Source of the DNA: Kribbella sandramycini
GTDB taxonomy: Bacteria; Actinomycetota; Actinomycetes; Propionibacteriales; Kribbellaceae
Direction of reading: 5' to 3'
Assembly (NCBI RefSeq): GCF_013131805.1
Contig: NZ_JABJRC010000001.1
Coordinates: forward strand, 496,001 to 560,000
Length of the DNA stretch: 64,000 nucleotides
The notes under the pieces were generated by a model that ran no database searches, was not told the DNA's origin, and saw only the letters and a list, made by a program, of their open reading frames with translations. This document shows positions 9,282 through 17,467 of this stretch, in pieces (the stretch's first letter is position 1; every line of letters starts with the position of its first letter). Made by a program: the position numbers and the translations under genes.

Positions 9282-9289
9282 TGTATACA
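9282..9289. promoter_or_regulatory. Palindrome TGTATACA between gntR and the nitrilase gene
   Basis: Perfect 8-bp palindrome in the 29-bp gap between divergent starts. It shares GTATACA with the site at 7302-7308. It could be the operator of the adjacent GntR protein and would control both directions at once. Confidence 0.45.
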
Positions 9290-9304
9290 GGCTTGGAGGT
9301 CCTC

Positions 9305-10075
9305 ATGACAGTGTTGCGCGTGGCTGCGGCCCAGCTCACGACCGGCGCCGATCCGGTGCCGAACCTGGCCGCCGCGGCGGACGCCGTCCGCCGGGCAGCC
9401 GACGGCGGCGCCGAGCTGATTGCGCTGCCCGAGGCGACGCTGGCCGCATTCGGGACCGATCTGAGGAGCATCGCCGAGCCGCTCGACGGGCCGTTCGCGA
9501 CCGGACTGCGCAAGGTCGCGGCCGAGCTCGGGGTGGTCGTCGTCGCCGGGCTGTTCGAGCCGGCCGCGGACGGCCGCGTCCACAACACGCTGCTCGCGAC
9601 CGGGCCCGGCGTCGAGGCGGCGTACCGGAAGATCCATCTGTACGACGCCTTCGGGTCGCGTGAGTCCGACACGGTTGCCCCGGGCAACGAGCTGGTCAGC
9701 TTCGGGTACCGGGACGTCACGATCGGGCTGGCGACCTGTTACGACCTGCGGTTCGCCGACCAGTTCACCGCACTCGGGCGGCTCGGGGCCGAGCTGATCG
9801 TCGTCCCGGCGTCCTGGGGCGCGGGGCCGGGCAAGGAGGAGCAGTGGGATCTGCTCACCCGGGCGCGGGCCGCGGACGCGCAGGCATGGCTGCTCGCCTG
9901 CGACCAGGCCTATACGCCGCCGCAGGGCACCGACCCGTTGGGGATCGGGCGGAGCAGCCTGACCACTCCCCTGGGCCACACCGCGGCTCGGCTCGATCAC
10001 ACCGCGGGCATCCTGCACGCGACGGTCGACACCGAGGTGGTCGCGCCGATCCGGGCGCGGGTGCCCATCCTTTGA
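9305..10075 (+). CDS. Carbon-nitrogen hydrolase (nitrilase superfamily amidase)
   Basis: 256-aa cytoplasmic amidase-type enzyme. The Glu-Lys-Cys catalytic set is complete: Glu43 in ALPEAT, Lys109 in AYRKIHLYD and Cys145 in GLATCYDLRF. Length and motifs resemble the Nit1/Nit2 omega-amidase and deaminated-glutathione amidase branch, but the cluster context suggests a dedicated catabolic amidase. GGAGGT at 9295-9300 supports the ATG at 9305 rather than the frame start at 9281. It faces gntR and is followed by a hairpin at 10080-10106. Confidence 0.88.
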   Translation: MTVLRVAAAQLTTGADPVPNLAAAADAVRRAADGGAELIALPEATLAAFGTDLRSIAEPLDGPFATGLRKVAAELGVVVVAGLFEPAADGRVHNTLLATGPGVEAAYRKIHLYDAFGSRESDTVAPGNELVSFGYRDVTIGLATCYDLRFADQFTALGRLGAELIVVPASWGAGPGKEEQWDLLTRARAADAQAWLLACDQAYTPPQGTDPLGIGRSSLTTPLGHTAARLDHTAGILHATVDTEVVAPIRARVPIL

Positions 10076-10079
10076 GCTG

Positions 10080-10106
10080 AGCAGGGCGCTTAGATCAGGC
10101 CCTGCT
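10080..10106. terminator. Hairpin between convergent genes
   Basis: An 8-bp perfect stem (AGCAGGGC with GCCCTGCT) encloses an 11-nt loop between the nitrilase stop and the end of the next gene, covering the latter's stop codon. Its convergent position suits a bidirectional terminator; no clear T-run is present. Confidence 0.5.
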
Positions 10107-10407
10107 TCTTCATCCGGGCGTTGTACTCGCGCATCCGCGGCGGGTAGCCGACCACGGCGGCGTCGTACGACGGGATGCCGAGTTTGTTGGCGAAGTTGTG
10201 CGCCCACTGGACCGAGGGCACCCGCCGCCTCGTCCACTCGCCGTCGATGGCGACCAGAAGCAGCGTGTACTCCGTCACCGCGGTCCGTGGCTCGACGAAA
10301 CCTTCGACCCCCTGGCGGCTCAGGGCGAACTCCCGCAGGTGCGCCTGGTCGGGGCTGTCCGACTTGCGCATCGTTCCGGCCTTCTGCCGGCGACCGAACC
10401 ACTTCAT
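10090..10407 (-). CDS. Small conserved actinobacterial protein of unknown function next to lpdA
   Basis: 105 aa starting MKWFGRRQKAG. The sequence is soluble and basic, with a conserved-looking core (EYTLLLVAIDGEWTRRRVPS, then SYDAAVVGYPPRMREYNAR). No catalytic motif or membrane segment is evident. Short proteins in this position next to lpdA are common in actinobacteria, which supports it being real, but I cannot name a function. The start at 10407 is chosen over 10428 by the MKWFGRR N-terminus. Its promoter region is shared with divergent lpdA. Confidence 0.65.
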   Translation of the reverse strand: MKWFGRRQKAGTMRKSDSPDQAHLREFALSRQGVEGFVEPRTAVTEYTLLLVAIDGEWTRRRVPSVQWAHNFANKLGIPSYDAAVVGYPPRMREYNARMKKQGLI

Positions 10408-10544
10408 GGACCAAGTGTCGCGCATCACGGCAAGTCACCGCAGAAAGCCCCGGTAACGGTTTGCGGCGGCCGTGCGAAGATGACGCCGGGCCCCGCGCCG
10501 CGATCCGGAGCCGGCCCGCCGACCACACGCCCACGGAGGAACCT

Positions 10545-11933
10545 GTGACGAACCCGGCAGACAGCGGTACGACGTACGACCTGGTGATTCTCGGCGGCGG
10601 CAGCGGCGGTTACGCCGCGGGCCTGCGCGCGGCGACCCTCGGGCAATCGGTCGTCCTGATCGAGAAGGACAAGGTCGGCGGCACCTGCCTGCACCGCGGC
10701 TGTATCCCCACCAAGGCGCTGCTGCACGCCGCCGAGGTGGCCGACTCGGCCCGCGACGGCGAGCAGTTCGGCGTCCGGACGACGCTCGAGGGCGTCGACA
10801 TGGGCGGTGTGAACAAGTACAAGGACGGCGTCGTCGATCGCCTGTTCAAGGGCCTGCAGGGCCAGCTGAAGGCGCGCGGCATCACGGTGGTCGAGGGCGA
10901 GGGGCGGCTCACCTCCGCGACCACGGTCCAGGTCGGGGAGACGACGTACACCGGGCGGAACGTCATTCTGGCCACCGGCTCGTACTCGCGGTCGCTGCCC
11001 GGGCTCGAGATCGACGGTCAGCACGTGATCGCCAGCGAGCACGCCCTGACGCTGGACCGGGTGCCGGAGTCCGCGGTCGTGCTCGGCGGCGGCGTGATCG
11101 GCGTCGAGTTCGCCTCCGCGTGGACGTCGTTCGGCACCAAGGTGACCATCGTCGAGGCGCTGCCGCGGCTCGTCCCGGCCGAGGACGCCGACTGCTCCAA
11201 GACCCTGGAGCGCGCCTTCCGCAAGCGCAAGATCGGCTTCAAGACCGGCACGCGGTTCGAGTCGGTCAAGGTCGTCGAGAACGGCGTCCAGGTGACCGTC
11301 GCGGGCGGCGAGGTGATCGAGGCCGAGGTGCTGCTGGTCGCGGTCGGCCGCGGGCCGAACACCGCCGGCCTGGGCTACGAGCAGGTCGGCGTCGCGCTCG
11401 ACCGCGGTTTCGTCACCGTCGACGCCACCCTGCAGACCAGCGTGCCGGGCGTGTACGCCGTCGGCGACATCGTGCCCGGGCTGCAACTCGCGCACCGCGG
11501 CTTCCAGCAGGGCATCTTCGTCGCCGAGCACCTGGCCGGCCTGGCGCCGACCCCGATCGACGAGGCCGGCATCCCGCGGGTGACGTACTCCGAGCCGGAG
11601 GTCGCCTCGGTCGGGCTGACCGAGGAGCAGGCCCGGGAGAAGCACGGCGACGTCGAGATCCTCAACTACAACCTCGGCGGTAACGGCAAGAGCCAGATCC
11701 TGAAGACCGCCGGGTTCGTGAAGCTCGTCCGGGCCCGCGACGGCGCCGTCGTCGGTCTGCACATGGTCGGCTCGCGCGTCGGCGAGCTGATCGGCGAGGC
11801 CCAGCTGATCTACAACTGGGAGGCCTACCCGGCCGACGTCGCCCCGCTCGTCCACGCCCACCCCACCCAGAACGAGGCCCTCGGCGAAGCGCACCTGGCG
11901 CTGGCCGGCAAGCCTCTGCACTTCCATGACTGA
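10545..11933 (+). CDS. lpdA: Dihydrolipoyl dehydrogenase (E3)
   Basis: FAD-dependent disulfide oxidoreductase, 462 aa. It reoxidises dihydrolipoyl groups of the 2-oxoacid dehydrogenases and the glycine cleavage H protein, producing NADH. Visible are the FAD dinucleotide fold VILGGGSGGYAAG at residues 14-26, the redox-active pair Cys48/Cys53 in GGTCLHRGCIPTKALL, the NAD fold VVLGGGVIGVEFAS, and the C-terminal HAHPTQNEALGEA with catalytic His and Glu. GTG at 10545 follows GGAGGAA; an in-frame start at 10287 would run through the upstream gene and is rejected. It lies just upstream of the E2 gene. Confidence 0.96.
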   Translation: MTNPADSGTTYDLVILGGGSGGYAAGLRAATLGQSVVLIEKDKVGGTCLHRGCIPTKALLHAAEVADSARDGEQFGVRTTLEGVDMGGVNKYKDGVVDRLFKGLQGQLKARGITVVEGEGRLTSATTVQVGETTYTGRNVILATGSYSRSLPGLEIDGQHVIASEHALTLDRVPESAVVLGGGVIGVEFASAWTSFGTKVTIVEALPRLVPAEDADCSKTLERAFRKRKIGFKTGTRFESVKVVENGVQVTVAGGEVIEAEVLLVAVGRGPNTAGLGYEQVGVALDRGFVTVDATLQTSVPGVYAVGDIVPGLQLAHRGFQQGIFVAEHLAGLAPTPIDEAGIPRVTYSEPEVASVGLTEEQAREKHGDVEILNYNLGGNGKSQILKTAGFVKLVRARDGAVVGLHMVGSRVGELIGEAQLIYNWEAYPADVAPLVHAHPTQNEALGEAHLALAGKPLHFHD

Positions 11934-11962
11934 CCACGCCTGAAACCACCCGGGGCCGCTGG

Positions 11963-11974
11963 TACTCCGGAGTA
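11963..11974. promoter_or_regulatory. Palindrome TACTCCGGAGTA upstream of sucB
   Basis: Perfect 12-bp palindrome in the 154-bp gap between lpdA and sucB, overlapping a possible -10 hexamer TAGGTT (11973-11978). Candidate operator for a separate sucB promoter. Confidence 0.3.
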
Positions 11975-11983
11975 GGTTGGAGA

Positions 11984-12021
11984 CGCGGGCCGCCGAGTTC
12001 ACCGGACTCGGACGACCCGCG
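11984..12021 (+). other. Two-tier stem-loop in the lpdA-sucB gap
   Basis: Outer stem CGCGGG/CCCGCG (11984-11989, 12016-12021) and inner stem CCGAGT/ACTCGG (11993-11998, 12006-12011) around a 7-nt loop. It could terminate lpdA or sit in the sucB 5-prime leader. No T-run is present. Confidence 0.35.
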
Positions 12022-12087
12022 TCCGGCCCGCGCCGAGCGCACCGTAGGCTGGCACCCGACCGATCAGACGAAGGAGCAACGACCGTC

Positions 12088-13995
12088 ATGCCGACCTCTG
12101 TATCCCTGCCGGCCCTCGGGGAGAGCGTCACCGAAGGAACCGTCACCCGCTGGCTCAAGCAGGTCGGCGACACGGTTGCCGTCGACGAGCCCCTGCTGGA
12201 GGTCTCGACCGACAAGGTCGACACCGAGATCCCGTCGCCCGTCGCGGGCACCCTCCTGGAGATCAAGGCCGCCGAGGACGAGACCGTCGAGGTCGGCGCC
12301 GAACTCGCCGTCATCGGCGACGCCGGCGAATCCTCCGGCTCCGCCCCCGCGGCCCCCGCCGAGCAGCCCGCCGCCGAGCAGGCCGCCCCGGCCCAGCAGG
12401 CCCCCGCCGAGCAGGCCGCCGAGGCCCCCGCTCCGGCCGCGCAGGCCCCCGCCGCCGAGGCGCCCGCCGCTCCGGCTGCCCCCGCCGAGCAGGCCCCCGC
12501 TCCTTCTCCGGCCGCTGACAACTCGGCCCAGGCAGAGTCTCCGGCCGCCGCGGGTAACGCGAGCCCGGCGTCCGGCACCTCGGTCACCCTCCCCGCGCTC
12601 GGCGAGAGCGTCACCGAAGGAACCGTCACCCGCTGGCTCAAGCAGGTCGGCGACGACGTGGCCGTCGACGAGCCCCTCCTCGAGGTCTCCACCGACAAGG
12701 TCGACACCGAGATCCCGTCCCCGGTCGCCGGCAAGCTCCTCGAGATCAAGGTCGCCGAGGACGAGACCGTCGAGGTCGGCGCCGAACTCGCCATCGTCGG
12801 CTCCGGCTCCCCCGCCGCCGCACCGGCCCAGGAAGCCCCGGCCGCTCCGGCGCAAGAGACCCCGGCTCCGGCCGCCGCACCGGCTCCCGCGGCCCCGGCC
12901 GCCCCCGCACCGGCCCCCGCTGCCCAGGCTCCGGCCGCAGCCCCTGCCCCGCAGGCTGCTCCCCCGGCCCAGGCCCCCGCGGCCGCGCCGGCCCCGCAGG
13001 CCGCTCCGCCCGCACAGGCTCCGGCCCCGCAGGCGGCCCCGGCGGCATCCGCTCCGGCCGCGCCCGCGCCGTCCGCGAACGGCGACGGCCCGAACTACGT
13101 CACCCCGCTGGTCCGCAAGCTCGCGGCCGAGCACCAGGTCGACCTGGCGTCCGTGCAGGGCACCGGCGTCGGCGGCCGCATCCGTAAGCAGGACGTGATC
13201 GCCGCGGCCGAGGCCGCCAAGGCCGCACCGGCCCCGCAGGCCCCGGCCGCCGCCGCTCCCGCGAAGGCGGCGACGATCAGCCCGCTGCGCGGCACGACCG
13301 AGAAGATGAGCCGGATCCGCAAGGCGATCGCGGCCCACATGGTCAACAGCCTGAAGGTCTCGGCCCAGCTGACCACGGTCGTCGAGGTCGACGTCACCGA
13401 GATCGCCAAGCTGCGCAACGCCAAGAAGGCCGAGTTCGAGGCGCGCGAAGGCGTGAAGCTCTCGTTCCTGCCGTTCTTCGCGCTGGCCGCGGTCGACGCG
13501 CTCAAGCAGTACCCGAAGCTCAACGCCTCGATCGACGAGGAGAAGGGCGAGATCACCTACCACGCCGCCGAGCACCTGGGTATCGCGGTGGATGTCGAGC
13601 GCGGCCTGATGGTCCCGGTCGTGCACAACGCCGGCGACTTGAACATCGCCGGGCTGGCGAAGAAGATCGCCGACCTCGCCGACCGCACCCGCAACAACAA
13701 GGTGCTGCCGGACGAGATGGCGGGCGGCACGTTCACGATCACGAACACCGGCAGCCGCGGCGCGCTGTTCGACACCCCGATCCTGAACCAGCCGCAGGTC
13801 GGCATGCTCGGCACCGGCGCGGTCGTCAAGCGCCCGGTCGTCATCACGCACCCGCAGCTCGGCGAGACCATCGCCATCCGCCAGATGGTGTACCTGGCCC
13901 TCACCTACGACCACCGCCTGGTCGACGGCGCCGACGCGGCCCGCTACCTGACGGCGGTCAAGCAGCGCCTCGAAGAGGCTCAGTTCGACGTCTGA
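12088..13995 (+). CDS. sucB: 2-oxoacid dehydrogenase E2 (dihydrolipoyl acyltransferase) with two lipoyl domains
   Basis: 635-aa core of the 2-oxoglutarate/pyruvate dehydrogenase complexes. Lipoyl domain 1 (about residues 1-80, lipoylated Lys43 in STDKVDTE) and lipoyl domain 2 (about 165-240, Lys204) are nearly identical even in DNA. They are joined by long Ala/Pro-rich linkers. A peripheral subunit-binding domain ([17 protein letters not shown]... GGRIRKQDV) and the catalytic domain ending with [15 protein letters not shown] (catalytic His and Asp) follow. Length and the duplicated lipoyl domains match actinobacterial SucB/DlaT. ATG 12088 follows AAGGAG. Lipoate comes from lipB and lipA nearby, E3 from lpdA. 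Confidence 0.95.
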   Translation: MPTSVSLPALGESVTEGTVTRWLKQVGDTVAVDEPLLEVSTDKVDTEIPSPVAGTLLEIKAAEDETVEVGAELAVIGDAGESSGSAPAAPAEQPAAEQAAPAQQAPAEQAAEAPAPAAQAPAAEAPAAPAAPAEQAPAPSPAADNSAQAESPAAAGNASPASGTSVTLPALGESVTEGTVTRWLKQVGDDVAVDEPLLEVSTDKVDTEIPSPVAGKLLEIKVAEDETVEVGAELAIVGSGSPAAAPAQEAPAAPAQETPAPAAAPAPAAPAAPAPAPAAQAPAAAPAPQAAPPAQAPAAAPAPQAAPPAQAPAPQAAPAASAPAAPAPSANGDGPNYVTPLVRKLAAEHQVDLASVQGTGVGGRIRKQDVIAAAEAAKAAPAPQAPAAAAPAKAATISPLRGTTEKMSRIRKAIAAHMVNSLKVSAQLTTVVEVDVTEIAKLRNAKKAEFEAREGVKLSFLPFFALAAVDALKQYPKLNASIDEEKGEITYHAAEHLGIAVDVERGLMVPVVHNAGDLNIAGLAKKIADLADRTRNNKVLPDEMAGGTFTITNTGSRGALFDTPILNQPQVGMLGTGAVVKRPVVITHPQLGETIAIRQMVYLALTYDHRLVDGADAARYLTAVKQRLEEAQFDV

Positions 13996-14051
13996 TCCCG
14001 CTGACCCGAGCGCCTGACCGGCGCCCGGCAGCACCCGCACGACAGCGCGAC

Positions 14052-14086
14052 CCGGCGCCGGCTCCGTCCCGACGGACCGGCGCCGG
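14052..14086 (+). terminator. Strong GC hairpin after sucB
   Basis: Two copies of the self-complementary decamer CCGGCGCCGG (14052-14061 and 14077-14086) flank TCCGT/ACGGA. Together they give about 15 bp of stem with a short loop, followed by a few T residues (GTTTCC). Likely transcription terminator or attenuator between sucB and the next gene. Confidence 0.5.
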
Positions 14087-14146
14087 TACCGTTTCCGGCC
14101 CGGTGGGCACCCGGTACGCGACCGACAACAGCTTGGAGCGAACACG

Positions 14147-15037
14147 ATGAAGTACGTGCTGGCCGGCGCCTCCGGCTTCCTCGGCCAGGCCCTCGCTCGC
14201 GACCTGGCCGCCGACGGGCAGGACGTCGTCCGCCTGGTCCGCCGCGCGCCCGCCGCACCTGACGAGCTGCGCTGGGACCCGGCCCGCGGTGAGCTCGATC
14301 TGGACGCCATCGCCGACGCCGACGTCTTAGTGAACCTGGCCGGCGCGAATATCGGCCGGCCGTGGACACCGACGTACCGGGCGGTGCTGCGGGAGAGCCG
14401 CGTCAGCACGACCAGCACGCTGGCGAACGCTGCCGCCAAGCTGGACCGGCGCCCCACGGTGATCACGCAGAGCGGCGTCGGCGGATACGGCCTCGACCGC
14501 GGCGACGACGTCCTCACCGAGGACACCCCGCTCGGCGACGGCTTTCTCGCTGAGGTCGTCCGCGTGTGGGAGGGCGCGCTCGACCCGGCGCGCGAGGCCG
14601 GCTGCCGCGTCGCCTCGCTGCGCACAGGCGTCGTCCTCGGCCGGAAGGCGCCCGCGTTCCAGCTGCTCAGCCTGCCCTTCCGGTTCGGCCTCGGCGGCCG
14701 CTTCGGCTCGGGCACGCAGTACTTCCCCGTCGTCTCACTCACCGACTGGCTCCGCGCCGCCCGCTTCGTGGCGGACCACGAAACGTTGACTGGTCCCATC
14801 AATGTCACCCTTCCCAATCCGGTCACCAACGCGGAGTTCGCCCGCGAACTGGCCAAAGCCCTGCATCGCCCCGCTCTGATCCCTGTCCCGGCGGCGGTGA
14901 TGAAGGCCGCCCTGGGCGAGTTCGCCTGGGAGTTGCTCGGCAGCAACCGCGCCCTGCCCACTCGCCTCCAAACCGCCGGCTTCACCTTCCGCCACCCGAA
15001 CGCTCCCGAAGCCATCACTGCCGCCCTTCACACTTAG
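14147..15037 (+). CDS. TIGR01777-type NAD(P)-binding SDR/epimerase-like protein
   Basis: 296 aa. The N-terminal Rossmann motif GASGFLGQALARDL, the family block VLVNLAGANIGR and the C-terminal LPTRLQTAGFTFRHP are typical of the YfcH/TIGR01777 group of extended SDR proteins. A DUF1731-like tail is present at the C-terminus. The physiological substrate is not known for the family. It lies between sucB and lipB in many actinobacteria, which suggests an association with the lipoate/2-oxoacid dehydrogenase neighbourhood. GGAG about 10 nt before ATG 14147 supports the start. Confidence 0.85.
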   Translation: MKYVLAGASGFLGQALARDLAADGQDVVRLVRRAPAAPDELRWDPARGELDLDAIADADVLVNLAGANIGRPWTPTYRAVLRESRVSTTSTLANAAAKLDRRPTVITQSGVGGYGLDRGDDVLTEDTPLGDGFLAEVVRVWEGALDPAREAGCRVASLRTGVVLGRKAPAFQLLSLPFRFGLGGRFGSGTQYFPVVSLTDWLRAARFVADHETLTGPINVTLPNPVTNAEFARELAKALHRPALIPVPAAVMKAALGEFAWELLGSNRALPTRLQTAGFTFRHPNAPEAITAALHT

Positions 15038-15053
15038 CCCGCCGGGCACCCCG

Positions 15054-15091
15054 GCCCTCCCCAGTCATCTCTGCCCTCCACAGTCATCTCG
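15054..15091. repeat. 19-bp tandem direct repeat between convergent genes
   Basis: GCCCTCCCCAGTCATCTCT and GCCCTCCACAGTCATCTCG lie directly next to each other with 17 of 19 positions identical. They fall in the 78-bp gap between the SDR gene and the end of the pseudokinase gene. No hairpin is evident. Confidence 0.6.
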
Positions 15092-15115
15092 GCTGGACGC
15101 AGGCCTCGCAGTACG

Positions 15116-16567
15116 TCATGCGGGCGTGATGGATTCGATCCGCCAGGTGGGGTTGGGCGGCGGCGTCAGGGTGAGGGTGATCAGGCGGGTGGTGGGGCTG
15201 CCTGGCGGGAGCTTGGTCGTGGCGCCGGTTCGGGTGATGGCCTGGCCTTGGGCGAGGTGGTCGGTGGTGCGGAGGGTGACGCTGGTTGTGGACTGGCGGA
15301 CGACGGTGTTGCCGTCGATCTGGATCTGGAGGTTGCGGATGCGGATTCCTTTGCGGCGGTAAGTGGTGAGCAGGGCTCGATCGGACCGCCAGGGCTGGGT
15401 GTTCGGCATGTAGATCCGGTCGAGGGATTCGAGATCGAGGCTGGCGAAGGCTTGGGCACGTTGCGCATCCAGGGCTTGAAGGACGGCCAGCCAGTCGACG
15501 GCCGCCCGGGTGGCGGAGTGTGGCGGTGTGGGCGTCTGGCTCGGACGGCTGGGGTTCGAGAGTGCGGCGGTCGGCTCGGTGGTTCTTGGGGACGAGGTTG
15601 GTCGGGGCGTGGTGGTGAGGACGCCTTGAGCTGCCAGGCCGAGGGCGAGGACTACGGCGGCGCCCAGCGCGACGGCTGCCAGGACGCCGTACGCGGGGTG
15701 GGCGGTGTGGGTTCTCAGGCGCAAGGTGTGGATTAGCCGAGCTGGGAGGCTCGGCGGGGGTTGGGCGCGCGGGGTGGTCGGTGAGTCGTTCGGGGTGGAC
15801 CAGGTGACGGCCGGCTCCAGGTGGGTGGTGCCGATCAGTTGGGACTGGGCCGGGTGGATGACGTGGGTCCGGGTCAGGCGGGCCAGCGGGTCGTTGGGAG
15901 TTGGCTCGGGTGTGGGGAAGGCGATGGGCTCGGGAGCGGCAAGGGTGAGGAGGTGGTTGGGGAGTTTCTGCGGTGGGGTGTCGGTGAAGAGGGACGGCGG
16001 GAAGAGCGAGCTCGGTTCGGCGCAGGTGTCGGTCAGCGCGGCCAGGGCCAGGTAGTCGTTCGGGGTCGAGGGGTCGGGAAAGCGGGCGCTGGTCAGAGGG
16101 CGGAGGTTGCGGGTGTGGAGGGCGACGTCGGTGAGGACCGGGCGGCCATCGGCGTCGAAGAGGATGTTGGCGGGCGTGATGCGGCCGTGGACGAGACCGG
16201 TGCGGTTGAGGTGGAAGAGGACGTCGGTCAAGGGGCTGAGGAGGGTGACGAGCTCGCCGGGCGACAGCTTGCCGCGTCGGGTGAGGAGTTGGGCGAGGGA
16301 GCCGGCGGCGACATGCTGGCTGAAGACGAGCCACTCCGCGGCGAACTCGCGGACCTCCAGCACGTTGGCCAGATGCGGATGCCGGATGCGTTGCAGGATG
16401 AGGAGATCGTCACGGAACTGCTCCTGTCGATGGATCGCGGTCACGGGAATGCGTTTGAGCACGGCGTTCCGCCCGGAGGCGAGGTCGCGGACCTGCCAGA
16501 CAGCGCCGGCCGACCCGGACCCGAGCCTCCGGCGCAGGCGGTAGCCGGCCAGGTCGTCGAGTTCCAT
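15116..16567 (-). CDS. Transmembrane protein with a degenerate Ser/Thr kinase (pseudokinase) domain
   Basis: 483 aa. Residues 1-200 follow the PknB-type kinase fold: glycine loop [10 protein letters not shown], Lys38 in AVLKRI, and the catalytic-loop equivalent [11 protein letters not shown] at 127-137. There the HRD aspartate is replaced by Arg and the following Lys by Thr, although the Asn is kept. The DFG motif reads TDVA (146-149). Catalytic activity is therefore unlikely. A Pro-rich linker, one transmembrane helix (about 293-317) and a 160-residue outer domain follow ([20 protein letters not shown]... WRIESITPA). It may be a scaffold or sensor of the cell envelope. It is convergent with the SDR gene and divergent from lipB. 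Confidence 0.8.
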   Translation of the reverse strand: MELDDLAGYRLRRRLGSGSAGAVWQVRDLASGRNAVLKRIPVTAIHRQEQFRDDLLILQRIRHPHLANVLEVREFAAEWLVFSQHVAAGSLAQLLTRRGKLSPGELVTLLSPLTDVLFHLNRTGLVHGRITPANILFDADGRPVLTDVALHTRNLRPLTSARFPDPSTPNDYLALAALTDTCAEPSSLFPPSLFTDTPPQKLPNHLLTLAAPEPIAFPTPEPTPNDPLARLTRTHVIHPAQSQLIGTTHLEPAVTWSTPNDSPTTPRAQPPPSLPARLIHTLRLRTHTAHPAYGVLAAVALGAAVVLALGLAAQGVLTTTPRPTSSPRTTEPTAALSNPSRPSQTPTPPHSATRAAVDWLAVLQALDAQRAQAFASLDLESLDRIYMPNTQPWRSDRALLTTYRRKGIRIRNLQIQIDGNTVVRQSTTSVTLRTTDHLAQGQAITRTGATTKLPPGSPTTRLITLTLTPPPNPTWRIESITPA

Positions 16568-16670
16568 GACGAGAGAATGCCGCGTTTCCGTCCGGCGCCG
16601 CCGAAGTTATCCACAGGCTCGGGCGGAGGCCGCCGCCCCGGGCTGGGATCGGCGGCCTACACTCGAAGGC

Positions 16671-17381
16671 GTGAGGGCTATCAAGTACGTGGAGGCCGGG
16701 TTCGGCGACAGCGCGGTCGGCTACGAGACCGCGTGGGCCGAGCAGCGGCGGCTGCACGCCGAGGTTGCCGAAGGCACCGGTTCGGACACGGTGATCCTGC
16801 TCGAGCACCCGCCGGTCTACACCGCCGGTAAGCGCACCGAGCCGCACGAGCGCCCGCTCGACGGGACGCCGGTCGTCGACGTCGACCGCGGCGGGAAGAT
16901 CACCTGGCACGGGCCCGGTCAGCTGGTCGGGTACCCGATCGTCAAACTCGCCTCACATGTCTACGTCGTGGACTACGTGCGCCGCCTCGAGGAGGCGCTG
17001 ATCGCCGTCTGCGCCGAGCTCGGCGTGACCACCGGGCGGATCAAGGGCCGCAGCGGGGTCTGGGTCGCCGCCGACGAGCGCGGCCGCGCGCGGAAGATCG
17101 CGGCAATCGGCATCCGGGTCACGCAAGGCGTGACGATGCACGGGTTCGCGCTGAACTGCGACAACGACCTGGCCTGGTTCGACCGGATCGTGCCGTGCGG
17201 GATCTCGGACGCCGATGTCACGACGCTGTCCAAGGAGCTCGGGCGCGACGTACCGGTCACCGAGGTGCTGGAGCCCGTGCGCCGCGAGCTGGACCGGATG
17301 CTCGCGTGGGACGAGTACGAGCGGACGCCGGATATCGCGTCCGGTCCGCCGGCGGGGATCACCTACGGCCTCACGGTGTGA
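16671..17381 (+). CDS. lipB: Octanoyl-[ACP]:protein N-octanoyltransferase
   Basis: Moves octanoate from acyl carrier protein to the lipoyl-domain lysine, the first step of lipoate assembly. 236 aa. Motifs: [18 protein letters not shown] (substrate channel), GRSGVWV, Lys142 in [18 protein letters not shown], and Cys176 in IVPCGISD; Lys and Cys form the catalytic pair. The start is GTG 16671, since upstream residues do not fit the family. TACACT at 16658-16663 ends 7 nt before it, so the message may be leaderless. It works with lipA at 27.9 kb and serves SucB. Confidence 0.95.
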   Translation: MRAIKYVEAGFGDSAVGYETAWAEQRRLHAEVAEGTGSDTVILLEHPPVYTAGKRTEPHERPLDGTPVVDVDRGGKITWHGPGQLVGYPIVKLASHVYVVDYVRRLEEALIAVCAELGVTTGRIKGRSGVWVAADERGRARKIAAIGIRVTQGVTMHGFALNCDNDLAWFDRIVPCGISDADVTTLSKELGRDVPVTEVLEPVRRELDRMLAWDEYERTPDIASGPPAGITYGLTV

Positions 17382-17467
17382 CCTTCGCGCACTGAAAGTA
17401 GTTGCCTGTCGGGGAGACTGCGAAGTGTCTCCCAGGCGCGGGCCGGAAACGTCGCTACGGTGGGGGC

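Noticed and set aside
10425..15018. Very long open frames antisense to lpdA, sucB and the SDR gene (10425-12794 and 12064-15018)
   Set aside because: Composition is Gly/Arg/Ser/Ala noise of the reverse strand of high-GC genes; no domains, and the sense strand encodes clear Lpd, SucB and SDR proteins.
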